Positions 22,545 through 31,622 are shown, counted from the first letter of the stretch. The stretch: 34,265 nt of DNA from Candidatus Stahliibacteriota bacterium (GCA_004375895.1 SOJW01000062.1:1-34265); one strand, 5' to 3'. Notes: generated by a model from the sequence alone, not told the origin. Numbers and translations are program-made.

Positions 22545-24097
22545 TCCCCCCTACCCCCTTTTGGGTGAGATAGAAGCTGGGCGATCTTTTGTCGAAGTGA
22601 GTCGCGGTTAAGCTGTGCCTTGCCGAAGATATCGCGGATGTTGGCACCCAGATTGGCTCGATCGATCTGGGTAAGGTCCTTGGCGGTAAGGATGATAATC
22701 GGCAACCCGCGGGTGGCTTCATCGGACTCCAAAAGCCTCATAACGTCGAAGCCGTCCAGGTCAGGCATCATCAAATCCAGAATCACGAGATCCGGCTTCT
22801 CGCTGCGCGCGGCCTTGAGACCATCCACTCCAGAGGTGGCTTTGAGCACCTCGTAGCCGTCCAGCCGAAGTATCTCCTCTATCAGACTGATGTCCGCCGG
22901 GTTGTCTTCTATCACTAGGAGGCGACCGGGCCTTGGGACGCTCCTGGTGAGGCGCTCGATCTTCGAGATAAGATTGCTACGCGAGACCGGCTTGACCATG
23001 TAGTCTACCGCGCCGAGCGAGAGGCCGAAACTTTTGTCCTCCACGATCGAGATCACTATGATTGGTGTATCCTTGATCTCTGGCATCTCCTTGAGACGAT
23101 GCAGCACACGCCAGCCGTCCATCTGAGGGAGTAGGATGTCCAGGGTAATCACAGCGGGGCGCAGGGTTACCGCCTTCTGCAGGGCTTCCTCACCGGTGGA
23201 GGCCACCTCGACCTTGTAGCCGGCCTCAGAAAGCCACACCGACATGAGGTTCGCCGCCAACGGGTTATCCTCAACCACCAGGATGGGACGCTCGCCAGCC
23301 GCAGGAAGCCTGTGAACCAGCTCATCTCGTTTAGCTGCCTCGCGAGGCTTCTCGGGTTTGAACTCCACAAAGGGCAGCCGGAAGGTGAACCTCGAACCCT
23401 TAGAAGGAGAGCTTTGAACCTCTATTGTACCATTCTGAATCTCAAGAAGTTTCTTTACCAACGTCAACCCAAGTCCTGTTCCCTGATAGCGCCGGGTGGT
23501 GGAGGCATCCAACTGACGGAATGGATCGAAGATGTGCGCAAGCTCTTGTAGCTCCATCCCTATCCCGGTGTCGCTTACCGTCACCTCAAGCATATCATCT
23601 TTGCGCCTGGTTACCACCACCTCCACACACCCCTGGTCGGTGAACTTTACGGCGTTGGAGAGTAGGTTGTCGATTATCTGAGTGAGTTTGCGCCTGTCTG
23701 TGAGCAGAAGAGGCATCTGTGGAGGTGTATCTACGTGAATCTCAATCTTCTTGCGTTCGGCGATCACGCTGTATACACGCAGAACGTCTTCAACCACCTC
23801 GCGCAGGTCGGTAGGTTCGTTGAAAACCTCAAGCATACCCGCCTCAAGCTTGGAGAAGTCAAGGATGTCGTTGATCAGCCGCAAAAGATGTACGCCGGAG
23901 GAGTGGATGATCTTTATATAGTGGGTCTGTTTCTCGTTTAGTTGCCCCACCAGCCCGTCCATCAAAAGCTCGCCAAAGCCGATTATCGAGTTCAAGGGCG
24001 TACGTAGCTCGTGGCTCATGTTGGCCAGAAACTGCGTCTTAAGCCTGGCGGCTTCCAAAAGTTGCTTCGTTCGCCTGTCTTCTTCCGCGTTCACCAA
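22541..24097 (-). CDS. Hybrid histidine kinase without sensor domain (HisKA-HATPase-REC-REC)
   Basis: A 518-residue kinase. The H-box (FLANMSHELRTPLNS) places the phospho-histidine at residue 29, so almost nothing precedes the dimerisation helix and there is no sensor or membrane segment. The HATPase_c domain shows NLLSNAVKFT (N box), DTGIGM (G1) and GTGLGLTLVKKL (G2). Two receiver domains follow, with LDILLPQMDG and LDLMMPDLDG as phospho-acceptor segments. It begins with GTG at 24097 behind AAGGAGG. The last codons overlap the next gene (ATGA). It heads the operon from the promoter at 24139-24166. Input must come from a partner protein or through the receiver domains. Confidence 0.93.
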   Translation of the reverse strand: MVNAEEDRRTKQLLEAARLKTQFLANMSHELRTPLNSIIGFGELLMDGLVGQLNEKQTHYIKIIHSSGVHLLRLINDILDFSKLEAGMLEVFNEPTDLREVVEDVLRVYSVIAERKKIEIHVDTPPQMPLLLTDRRKLTQIIDNLLSNAVKFTDQGCVEVVVTRRKDDMLEVTVSDTGIGMELQELAHIFDPFRQLDASTTRRYQGTGLGLTLVKKLLEIQNGTIEVQSSPSKGSRFTFRLPFVEFKPEKPREAAKRDELVHRLPAAGERPILVVEDNPLAANLMSVWLSEAGYKVEVASTGEEALQKAVTLRPAVITLDILLPQMDGWRVLHRLKEMPEIKDTPIIVISIVEDKSFGLSLGAVDYMVKPVSRSNLISKIERLTRSVPRPGRLLVIEDNPADISLIEEILRLDGYEVLKATSGVDGLKAARSEKPDLVILDLMMPDLDGFDVMRLLESDEATRGLPIIILTAKDLTQIDRANLGANIRDIFGKAQLNRDSLRQKIAQLLSHPKGGRGE

Positions 24098-24138
24098 ACC
24101 TCCTTACTCTGCTGCATCTTTAAGATAATTAAGAACGT

Positions 24139-24166
24139 AGTGTAGGCGAAACCAGCGGTTTGTCAA
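24139..24166 (-). promoter_or_regulatory. Sigma70-type promoter of the kinase-EF-G operon
   Basis: On the minus strand: TTGACA (24166-24161), 16 bp spacer, TACACT (24144-24139). The predicted start near 24132 gives a leader of about 35 nt with AAGGAGG before the GTG at 24097. Confidence 0.8.
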
Positions 24167-24399
24167 TACAGCCGAAAAAGGTCTGTGCGCGGGGAGACAG
24201 TTAGGGGGGTTACGCAGAATGAACCCCGCAAGACGCATAATTATAGAGGGTTACCACCTTGCTTTGGGACCCCAAAAACCCACTTTCTCATCGCGACCGA
24301 CCGAAGATGGCGATCTCATATGCGGCAGTATCCGAAGGATTATCTCCAAGTGTTTATCACCCACCTCCCCGTATGTAAAGCGCTCAAAGGTCGAATGTG

Positions 24400-24421
24400 G
24401 CACGGACTCTCCAGTCCGTGC
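24400..24421. repeat. Perfect palindrome, 9-bp arms
   Basis: GCACGGACT (24400-24408), CTCC, AGTCCGTGC (24413-24421). No T-run follows, so it is an intergenic palindrome rather than a terminator. Confidence 0.65.
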
Positions 24422-24505
24422 AGATATAATTGCTCCAATCTTTATGTCTTTATGTCACACTCACCTTGATGAAAGCCTCATCCACTCCCCTCTCCTTCTC
24501 GATAA

Positions 24506-24542
24506 TCTCAACCCCCTCTTGCCTGGTAACGATGTATTGACC
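24506..24542 (+). repeat. Dispersed repeat, copy 2
   Basis: Starts TCTCAACCCC and contains CCTGGTAACGATGTATTG (24522-24539), identical to 10254-10271. It overlaps the minus-strand coding remnant ending at 24450, so the repeat is probably part of a decayed gene family. Confidence 0.6.
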
Positions 24543-24812
24543 ATGGAAAGACGCAGACTGCTGGAGAGATCAAGGAATCCACAGCCGCTATCCCTATCGC
24601 CACCCCGTCTTTCCTCAGAAATAAATCTTCCCGAAAGGAGGAGGGTGGATTTCATACTGCCTCCTTGAGATGATATCTGTTGTTATAGGCGAGGTTAAGT
24701 TTCTTTCTATGATCTGCCATAGACTTTATGAGTCCGAAGAAGTCGCGCTCTTCAGGCACCCTGAGTAAACAGAAACAACTCAGGCAGATTATCTTTGAGG
24801 AAGATCGCACCA

Positions 24813-24840
24813 TTGACCAAGGCTCGGATTTAGGTATAAT
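24813..24840 (+). promoter_or_regulatory. Sigma70-type promoter, leaderless
   Basis: TTGACC (24813-24818), 16 bp spacer, TATAAT (24835-24840). The predicted start at about 24847 coincides with the ATG at 24848, which begins a hydrophobic signal sequence. Confidence 0.7.
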
Positions 24841-24847
24841 CCTTGTT

Positions 24848-26122
24848 ATGATGGGGTTATTGTTTTGGTTTCTTGCAGGGGTTGGTCAGGTCTCCGGCGA
24901 GTCCTTTGGCCGCCAGATGCCTGTTGAGCTTGGGAGGGTTCCTGAACAGCCGGTTTCCATAGATGACTACGTGCTTAACGCCGGCGACAGCCTGCTGATT
25001 ATTGTAAAGGGCAGTTTTTCCTACAGCTATCCTACCCGGATTACCCCTACCGGGCAGCTTGTAATTATGCTGCCTTCAAGCCGCCGGATGACAACCTTCG
25101 GACAGACCTTTGGAGAGGTGAGTCTTGTTAACCTTGAGGCCGTGGGTTATATGGAGGTCGTGGACGTGGCTGTCAAGAAGGCTCGCAAGCAGGTGGCTGA
25201 GGCCTTTCGTGATTTCATCAGGCCTGTCGAGATAGACTTTGTCCTGATTGGAGCAAGGCTTTGCAAGATAAACGTCCTTGGCGATGTCCAGTGGCCAGGT
25301 AGTTATCTTGTTACCCCCTTTATGCGGGTAGAGGACGGTATCGATCTGGCTGGAGGCATCACCTCCATGGGATCGGTCTCAAACATCTCACTGGTCAGGC
25401 GCTCCGGTGACACCTTAAGGGTCAATCTTCGTCGTTATCGTGAGGATGGTGAGTTGAACGCCAATCCCCCTCTTTCAGACGGAGATATCATCTATGTACC
25501 GAAGATGGAGCTCTTCGTTCTCCTGCGGGGTGCGGTGTTTGCCAAAGAGGCCGTTGATGAGCCCGGCATCCAGCTGGTTTTCCTTACCGATACACTGAGT
25601 CGCCAGTTCAACGCCGAACACTGGCTGGAGTTCGAGCCCGGCGAGCGGGTGTGTGATTTCCTTGAAAGTCGTGCAGTTCTTATTCCACAAAGCGATCTGG
25701 CTCACTGCTATATCCAGCGGGGAGACGAGCGGATATTCTTTGATATGCAGGAATACCTCGCCACCGGGCAAGGAGAGAACACTCAGCTTGAGCATGGAGA
25801 TATTGTAACCGTGCCTCGCTCAGAACGATTTGTATATATGACCGGCGAGTTACGCAAGCCTGGACCGGTCATCTACAACGAGGCCCTGACCCTAAATCAG
25901 TACCTGGGACACGCGGGCGGCTTCTCTTCGACGGCCAATCTAGGGGCAATCCGTGTTATATATCCGGACGGACGCACCCGGCGTGCACATCCTGATATCC
26001 AGCTTGAACCGGGGGCGATGATCTTTGTCCCCCGAAAGCCACTTTATGAGGTGCGAGACTGGGTTGGGCTAGCCGCATCTGCTTTGGGATTGGTGGCCGT
26101 TATCTTAGCCTTTGGTGAGTGA
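24848..26122 (+). CDS. Polysaccharide export protein, Wza-like with SLBB domains
   Basis: A 424-residue protein from ATG 24848 (or 24851). It starts with a hydrophobic, uncharged signal sequence (MMGLLFWFLAGVGQVSG). A polysaccharide export domain follows (DYVLNAGDSLLIIVKG, ITPTGQLVIMLP). SLBB-type domains come next (INVLGDVQWPGSYLV with LAGGITSMGSV, and VYMTGELRKPGPVIYNE with HAGGFSSTAN). A C-terminal hydrophobic helix ends the protein (WVGLAASALGLVAVILAFG). Wza-like proteins form the outer-membrane channel for capsule or exopolysaccharide. The frame is open to an ATG at 24728, but that start has no ribosome-binding site, would put 40 charged residues before the signal sequence, and would include the promoter. 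It is followed by a Wzz-like partner one base after its stop codon. Confidence 0.85.
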   Translation: MMGLLFWFLAGVGQVSGESFGRQMPVELGRVPEQPVSIDDYVLNAGDSLLIIVKGSFSYSYPTRITPTGQLVIMLPSSRRMTTFGQTFGEVSLVNLEAVGYMEVVDVAVKKARKQVAEAFRDFIRPVEIDFVLIGARLCKINVLGDVQWPGSYLVTPFMRVEDGIDLAGGITSMGSVSNISLVRRSGDTLRVNLRRYREDGELNANPPLSDGDIIYVPKMELFVLLRGAVFAKEAVDEPGIQLVFLTDTLSRQFNAEHWLEFEPGERVCDFLESRAVLIPQSDLAHCYIQRGDERIFFDMQEYLATGQGENTQLEHGDIVTVPRSERFVYMTGELRKPGPVIYNEALTLNQYLGHAGGFSSTANLGAIRVIYPDGRTRRAHPDIQLEPGAMIFVPRKPLYEVRDWVGLAASALGLVAVILAFGE

Positions 26123-26123
26123 G

Positions 26124-27251
26124 ATGACTTTCAGTGTTGTTGACCTTTTTATTTTCATCGTTCGCCGCTGGTGGAAGATGCTTATTGCTATCGCTTGCTT
26201 CGGCGGATTGGGTATTGCACTTGCCTTTCTTCTACCAAAGAGGTATAGAGCGGAGGTTAAGCTTCTTCCCGTCACACAGGAAAGCGGCGTTATGGGCGTG
26301 CTTTCGGGTCTGCAGTCTCAGTTGGGGATCACGGGTTTGAGTATCCCCGGGGTCGAAGCGAGTGAGATGCTCTTCTACGGGGAGATATTGCGTTCCCAGA
26401 CCGTTACCGATCGTGTGATAGATTCCTGCGTGCTTTTAGAAAGGCTTGATGTGACCGATCGGGCCGAAGCGCGCGAAGAACTTGCAGGTATGACTGCATA
26501 CAAGCTTCTACCTCGTGAGCAGGTTTTTGTAATCGAGGTGGTAGGTCCGGACAACGTGCTTGTGGCAGACATCGTCAACACCTATGCAAAGGCTTTGGAT
26601 TACTATCTCACACATTCGAGCAACACAAGGGGTCGTCATATGCGGGAGTTCATCGAAGGGCGACTCGCGCAGGTTGAGGAGGAGATGAAGACAGCCCAGG
26701 ACTCCCTCACCGAATTCCAGCGCAAGCATAAGCTGCCAATGGTGAGCCCTGAGATGGGCCAGATACAGGCCTTCGCCGAGCTCAAGGCACAGGCGATGCA
26801 GAAGGAGTTGGAGCTCGAATACATGCGCTCCTTCTCAACCACCGACAACCCGCAGTATGAGCCGGCACGTCGGGAACTTGCGGTTATCCAAGCAAAGCTT
26901 GCATCGCTGCCTCCAGTTGTATCACGTTACTTAGAGCTCTACCGGGACTTCATGGTGCAGCAGGAGATATACATGTTGCTGATGCAGCAATACGAGCAAG
27001 CCAAGCTTATGGAAGCCAAGGACACCCCCCTTATCTCCGTGCTTGAGTGGGTCGAGCCTCCCGAGGTTCCCTACTTCCCGCCTAAGAAACTCGTGGTGCT
27101 GGCAGTGCTTCTTGTGGGTCTGGTGCTTATCGTCGCCTACTCTATGATTATGGTTTACTGGGAACATGTTCTCGCCCACCCCCAGGCACACGAGAAGATG
27201 TCCCGCCTGCGCAGCGAGGCAAAGAAGACCTTTGGTAGACGCAGGCGCTGA
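26124..27251 (+). CDS. Wzz/Wzc-like chain-length and export protein
   Basis: A 375-residue inner-membrane protein of the polysaccharide co-polymerase family. It has a transmembrane helix near residues 18-38 (MLIAIACFGGLGIALAFLL), a Wzz domain (YRAEVKLLPVTQES), long coiled-coil helices in the middle (QVEEEMKTAQDSLTEFQ), a proline-rich segment before the second helix (PPEVPYFPPKK) and a basic cytoplasmic tail. It lacks the C-terminal tyrosine-kinase domain of Wzc. These proteins set chain length and bridge to the Wza channel. The ATG at 26124 lies one base after the stop of the Wza-like gene; TTG and GTG codons just upstream in frame are alternatives. The pair forms an export module without glycosyltransferases nearby. 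Confidence 0.85.
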   Translation: MTFSVVDLFIFIVRRWWKMLIAIACFGGLGIALAFLLPKRYRAEVKLLPVTQESGVMGVLSGLQSQLGITGLSIPGVEASEMLFYGEILRSQTVTDRVIDSCVLLERLDVTDRAEAREELAGMTAYKLLPREQVFVIEVVGPDNVLVADIVNTYAKALDYYLTHSSNTRGRHMREFIEGRLAQVEEEMKTAQDSLTEFQRKHKLPMVSPEMGQIQAFAELKAQAMQKELELEYMRSFSTTDNPQYEPARRELAVIQAKLASLPPVVSRYLELYRDFMVQQEIYMLLMQQYEQAKLMEAKDTPLISVLEWVEPPEVPYFPPKKLVVLAVLLVGLVLIVAYSMIMVYWEHVLAHPQAHEKMSRLRSEAKKTFGRRRR

Positions 27252-27325
27252 GCACTTTCCCTTACTGTGTCTTTAGTCAGTCTGGGCAACTATTCAGGGC
27301 CTTGAGAGGGAGTTAGGATTTAATC

Positions 27326-30300
27326 ATGCGGCTTAAGGAACTCAGGCTCTACGGGTTCAAATCCTTTCCGTACAAGACGGTTCTGGAACTCTCGCCAGGC
27401 ATGACCTCACTTGTTGGTCCAAACGGTTGCGGTAAATCAAACGTTCTCGATGGTATCCGATGGGTCTTGGGTGAGCAGGCGTTATCTCGCCTTCGCTGCG
27501 TCAAGAGCGAGGATCTTATCTTTGCCGGAAGCGGCCGGTTGTCCGAGTTGGGGTATGCCGATGTCAGTCTGGTTATCGAAAACGAAGGCGAGTTCCCTGA
27601 TCTTCCGGCCGAGGTGGAGTTACGCAGGCGCTACTACCGAACCGGCGAGTCGAGCTTTGAGATCAACCGCGAGGAGTGCCGCCTTAAGGATATCGAGGCG
27701 ATCCTTCGCGGCGGGGCTGCCGGAGGCCGTCTCTACTCGGTATTTGACGCTACCAAACTTACCGCCATCGTGGGCGGCGACCTGCATAACCTTTTGGAGT
27801 CCGCGGCCGGGGTGCTGGGATTCCGCGAGAAACGCAAGGAATCCGAGCGCAAGCTCGACCTGGTCCGTCGTGATCTGGTTCGGTTGGAAGATATTATAGG
27901 CGAACGCAAGCGTATCGTTCGAGCCCTGGCCCGTCAGCGCAGGCGTGCACAGCTTTACAAGGAACTGCGGGAAAAACTTGTAACCCTGGAGGCTCGTAAG
28001 ATGCACGCCCGTCTCGAGGCGGTTCTGCAGGAGATGCAGAAAAAGGATAAAACCATCTCTGCACGGGAGGAGGAAGAACGCAAGCTACTGCTCTCGATTG
28101 AGGGGATTCGCAGGGGGCTTAAGGGGAAGGACTCTGAACTCATGCGGCTCATGGCAGCCGAACGAGAGACCAGGAGAGCACTTGATGAGGTGAATAATAA
28201 GCTCTCTGAGATAGCCGCAAAACTTTCTTCCTCACGTACACGCAGCCAGGCACTTGGGGAGAGCATTGCGCGAATCGAGGAGGAAAAGCTAGAAGCCGAG
28301 CGTCGCATCGAAGAGATCGTTTCAGAGGCCGAGCAGACCAAACGCGCCCAGGAGGAGGCGGCAGAACGCAGACAGGAGGCAGACAGAGCCCTACAGGAGG
28401 CAAGAGGCAAGTTGCACGCCGACGAAGAACGTCTGGCAGCTTACCGTTCCAAGGTGCGCGAGACACGCGGAGAGCTTAAGGAGCTCTCAGCCGAGCTTGC
28501 TCGGCATATAGAGGAACGAACCCGTGAGTATTCCCGCGGAGAAAACGCCGCATCTCTGGCCTCGGTCGCCCGGGGTGAGCTTTCCAGGCTCTCCGAACGA
28601 GCCAGCTCTTTCCGCAGCGAACTTACAAAGATCAAGGGGAATCTCGAGAAGGCGGCATCCGCACTGACCGAACAGGAAGAAGGGATCCCCCAGGTCGAGA
28701 ACCGCCTTGCTCGACTGAACGAGGAGATTCAAGCGTCCGAACGCAAACGCCAGGAGCAGATAGAGCACCAATCCAGGCTAGCCGGGCAGGCAGCGTCGCT
28801 TCGAGAAAGGGTTGAGAATCAGCCGCGGCGTGCTTTGCGTAAGCAGTTGGGTCCTCGATTCCGCGGGTTGATGGAGGGGTTCCTGAGCTATCCAGCGGAA
28901 CTCGAGGCGGCCCTTGAGGCGGTGCTTTACGATGTGCTCGGATTCGCTGCGGCAACCGGCATGCCTGATCTTGAAGATCTTTCCCTCGAAGGTCAGGCCG
29001 GGCTGGTGCTTGACCGCAGGCCCACCTTCTCATCCCCCCAGCGCCCATCTGATGCGCGCTTCAAACTCTGGATTGCTGATAAGGTATCTCTCAAGAAAGG
29101 TGCACCTCGGTTGCTTGCCGCGCGTCTTGAGAGTTGGGTGCTTTCCGATCTTGCCGATCTCGATTCTCTTGCCGGACAATATCCCCAGCTTTCTTTCGTT
29201 AGCCCGGACGGGACAGCGCTTCGTTCGGACGGTGTTGTCCTTCTGGGTAGACCTCGCGGGGTGCTTGCCGATCGGCGCAGGCTCAAGGAGTTGGAAGGTC
29301 AGGAAAAGCAAGAGAAGACCTCGATTGCTTCCCTGGAAGAAAATCTGGACCGATCACGCAAAGAACGCGATGACCTTGCCACCAAGCTCGATGAAGCGAG
29401 AAGTTCATACCTTGAGGAACGAAGCCGCAAGCAGGCGTTGGAGACAGAGGTTGCTCGCATAAATGAACAGGTCGCCGAGCTCGAACGAGAACGCGACCGC
29501 TTGCGAGCCCAAGCACACAAATGTGAACAAGAAGCCGAAGGTGCTCGAGGAACGCTCGCGGAGCTTGAGGAAAAGATAAGCATGCTGGAGTCGCAGCGCT
29601 CCGAGAAAGAAGAGGCGCTGAGTGAGCTTGAGAAGACTCTCAGCGAAGAAGAGGAAGCCCTGCGTGACAAACTGGCAGGGCTTAACGATCAGCTTCTTAC
29701 CTTGGGAAAGGAGGAGGAAGCAGAGCATCTGGCCGGCGAGCGCAACGAGCGTCTGAAGGCCGAGCAGGCCCGTTTAGATCGACTTCTTACCTCACGAAAG
29801 AAGGAAGCTGAAAGCACCCGGCATGAGATATCAGAGCTTGGCAAGGCTATCGAGGGGCTCGAGGAGGAACAAACCGCCCTTAACGAACAGCGAAAGAAGG
29901 AAACCGAGCGCCTGTCAGGAATCGACACATCCGGAGTGCTCCAGGCCAAGCGCGAGAAGGAGGAAGAACTTACCGAACGTGAGTCCGGGCTTGAAAGCTT
30001 GAGGCAGGACCTTATTCAGCTTCGCACCGAGCTGCTTCTCTTGAAGCGGGAAAGGGAGGAGCTGGAACCTCTGGTTTCAACGCCTCTACCTGCGGATCAA
30101 GACGCGGACTCGCAAGCGATGACGCCTGAGGAGGTGGATGCTGAGCTTGCCGAGATCAAACGTCGCATTGAGGATTTGGGGCCGGTCAACGAGTATGCCG
30201 CGATCCAATACGAAGAAGAAAAGGCGGAACTGGATCGCTTAAAGGCACAGCATACCGACATCAGCCAGGCGGCGGAAAGCCTGACCACTATCATCCGCGA

Positions 30301-30805
30301 GATAGACGAGGAGGCCCGGAGCCGTTTCGAGACCACCTTCAGGGCGTTGCGGGAGGAGTTCCGTCGGACATTCAACTTCTTTTTCCCTGGCGGCGAGGCG
30401 GATCTGCGATTAGAGAATCCGGACGAGCCCTTCAACTCGCCTATCCAAATAACCGCTCGTCCCGAGGGTAAACAGCTCAAGCGCCTCTCCCAGCTCTCAG
30501 ACGGCGAGCGTGCCCTGTTGGGCATCGCGCTGCTCTTTGCCTTCTACGGAGTGCGTCCCGCACCCTTCATTTTTATCGACGAGCTTGACGCCCCCCTTGA
30601 CGACGCTAACGTACTCAAGTTTGCATCCTACCTCTCGCACATCAAGGAGCACATCCAGGTCTTCATTATCACCCACAACAAACGCACCATGGAGAAGGCG
30701 GATACAATCTACGGGATAACGATGGAGGACCCGGGTGTGTCCAAGATCATCTCGGTGCGCTTAAAGGACGTAAAGCGCCACCATGTTGCAGTGGAAGAAG
30801 CTTAG
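27326..30805 (+). CDS. smc: Chromosome segregation protein SMC
   Basis: A 1159-residue SMC ATPase, core of the condensin-like complex that organises the chromosome. Walker A is at residues 31-39 (GPNGCGKSN), followed by GIRWVLGEQ. Long coiled coils flank a central hinge of roughly 130 residues (from about RKQLGPRFRGLMEGF to GVVLLGRPRGVLADRRRLK). The C-terminal head has the signature motif LSDGERALL (1057 onward), in place of the usual LSGGE, and Walker B FIFIDELDAPLDD. Full length, no frameshift. GGGAGTTAGGA precedes the ATG at 27326. It overlaps ftsY by 23 bases, an arrangement known from other bacteria, where smc and ftsY share an operon. Confidence 0.95.
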   Translation: MRLKELRLYGFKSFPYKTVLELSPGMTSLVGPNGCGKSNVLDGIRWVLGEQALSRLRCVKSEDLIFAGSGRLSELGYADVSLVIENEGEFPDLPAEVELRRRYYRTGESSFEINREECRLKDIEAILRGGAAGGRLYSVFDATKLTAIVGGDLHNLLESAAGVLGFREKRKESERKLDLVRRDLVRLEDIIGERKRIVRALARQRRRAQLYKELREKLVTLEARKMHARLEAVLQEMQKKDKTISAREEEERKLLLSIEGIRRGLKGKDSELMRLMAAERETRRALDEVNNKLSEIAAKLSSSRTRSQALGESIARIEEEKLEAERRIEEIVSEAEQTKRAQEEAAERRQEADRALQEARGKLHADEERLAAYRSKVRETRGELKELSAELARHIEERTREYSRGENAASLASVARGELSRLSERASSFRSELTKIKGNLEKAASALTEQEEGIPQVENRLARLNEEIQASERKRQEQIEHQSRLAGQAASLRERVENQPRRALRKQLGPRFRGLMEGFLSYPAELEAALEAVLYDVLGFAAATGMPDLEDLSLEGQAGLVLDRRPTFSSPQRPSDARFKLWIADKVSLKKGAPRLLAARLESWVLSDLADLDSLAGQYPQLSFVSPDGTALRSDGVVLLGRPRGVLADRRRLKELEGQEKQEKTSIASLEENLDRSRKERDDLATKLDEARSSYLEERSRKQALETEVARINEQVAELERERDRLRAQAHKCEQEAEGARGTLAELEEKISMLESQRSEKEEALSELEKTLSEEEEALRDKLAGLNDQLLTLGKEEEAEHLAGERNERLKAEQARLDRLLTSRKKEAESTRHEISELGKAIEGLEEEQTALNEQRKKETERLSGIDTSGVLQAKREKEEELTERESGLESLRQDLIQLRTELLLLKREREELEPLVSTPLPADQDADSQAMTPEEVDAELAEIKRRIEDLGPVNEYAAIQYEEEKAELDRLKAQHTDISQAAESLTTIIREIDEEARSRFETTFRALREEFRRTFNFFFPGGEADLRLENPDEPFNSPIQITARPEGKQLKRLSQLSDGERALLGIALLFAFYGVRPAPFIFIDELDAPLDDANVLKFASYLSHIKEHIQVFIITHNKRTMEKADTIYGITMEDPGVSKIISVRLKDVKRHHVAVEEA

Positions 30806-31622
30806 GGAAGGCTTCTTAAGCCTGCGCCGCCGGTTCACGCGGGCGTTCAGCAGCGGTGACCGCGATGAGCTTGAGGAGCTACTCGTAGAGGCCGACATCG
30901 GGGTCGAACGCGTCGAATCCCTTCTTTCCGAATCAAAGGGGGAGAAGGAAAGATTGGCTGGACTCATCCAGGGAATATTAGAGAAAGCCCAGAAGCCGTT
31001 CGAGTTCGGTGCTCATCCAACGGTTGTAATGGTGGTAGGCACCAACGGGAGTGGGAAGACCACTACCGTTGCCAAGTTGGCCACCTTGTGGAGACCTCAC
31101 AAAGTTCTAATAGCCGCGGCAGACACCTACCGCGACGCGGCAGGGCTCCAGCTTGAGCGCTGGGCCGCCCGCACCGCTACCGATATTGTCTCCTCGGTGC
31201 AGGGTCAGGACTCCGCAGCCGTGGTCTACGACGCGCTAAAGAAGGCCCTCTCCAAGGGCTACGGCGTTGTCCTTGTGGACACCGCAGGGCGTCTTCACAC
31301 CCGGCGCGACCTGATGGCCGAGGCGGAGAAAATCCGCCGGGTGGCCGCAAAGGTCATCCCCGAAGCCCCTCATGAGGTTCTTCTTGTGATGGATGCCTCC
31401 ACCGGCCAGAACGGTCTCAGGCAGGCAGAGGGCTTCTACGATGCCTTGGGTGTTACAGGTCTTGTGATCGCCAAACTCGACGGCACCTGTAAGGCCGGGG
31501 TGGTGATCCCAATAGTCGAACGCCTCTCGCTTCCCATCTACTTCATAGGGATGGGCGAGCAGGCCTCAGACATAGTGCCCTTCTGTGCCGCTGAGTTCAC
31601 CTCCGCACTTCTGGGAGAATAA
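30783..31622 (+). CDS. ftsY: Signal recognition particle receptor FtsY
   Basis: A 279-residue SRP receptor GTPase that docks ribosome-nascent chain complexes at the membrane. It consists of the N and G domains only, without an acidic A domain. Motifs are GTNGSGKTTTVAKL (86-99), DTYRDAAGLQLERW (family consensus DTFRAAA), DTAGRLHTRRDLM and AKLDGTCKAG (consensus TKLDGTAKGG), ending with IGMGEQASDIVPF. The changed residues in the second and fourth motifs are conservative. The start ATG at 30783 lies inside the end of smc, so translation is coupled. A half copy of the palindromic element follows the stop codon directly. Confidence 0.95.
   Translation: MLQWKKLREGFLSLRRRFTRAFSSGDRDELEELLVEADIGVERVESLLSESKGEKERLAGLIQGILEKAQKPFEFGAHPTVVMVVGTNGSGKTTTVAKLATLWRPHKVLIAAADTYRDAAGLQLERWAARTATDIVSSVQGQDSAAVVYDALKKALSKGYGVVLVDTAGRLHTRRDLMAEAEKIRRVAAKVIPEAPHEVLLVMDASTGQNGLRQAEGFYDALGVTGLVIAKLDGTCKAGVVIPIVERLSLPIYFIGMGEQASDIVPFCAAEFTSALLGE

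Larger units (their letters stand above)
24167..24812. other. Divergent intergenic region with gene remnants and palindromes
   Basis: There is no convincing intact gene. On the minus strand, 24575-24450 is open and encodes a protein-like C-terminus (GQYIVTRQEGVEIIEKERG, ending with FIKVSVT and TAA), but stops lie just upstream, so it is a remnant. The first 30 residues of a plus-strand frame at 24219 (MNPARRIIIEG) faintly recall the N-terminus of REP-associated transposases. A perfect palindrome lies at 24400-24421 and a dispersed repeat at 24506-24542. Confidence 0.5.

Noticed and set aside
24219-24668. 149-codon plus-strand frame in the spacer before the export gene
   Set aside because: It has low-complexity composition, spans a perfect palindrome and a dispersed repeat, and has no ribosome-binding site. 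The resemblance of its first residues to REP-associated transposases is too weak to call.
24728-24847. Earlier ATG for the Wza-like protein
   Set aside because: It has no ribosome-binding site, puts 40 charged residues before the signal sequence, and contains the promoter. The start at 24848 fits better.
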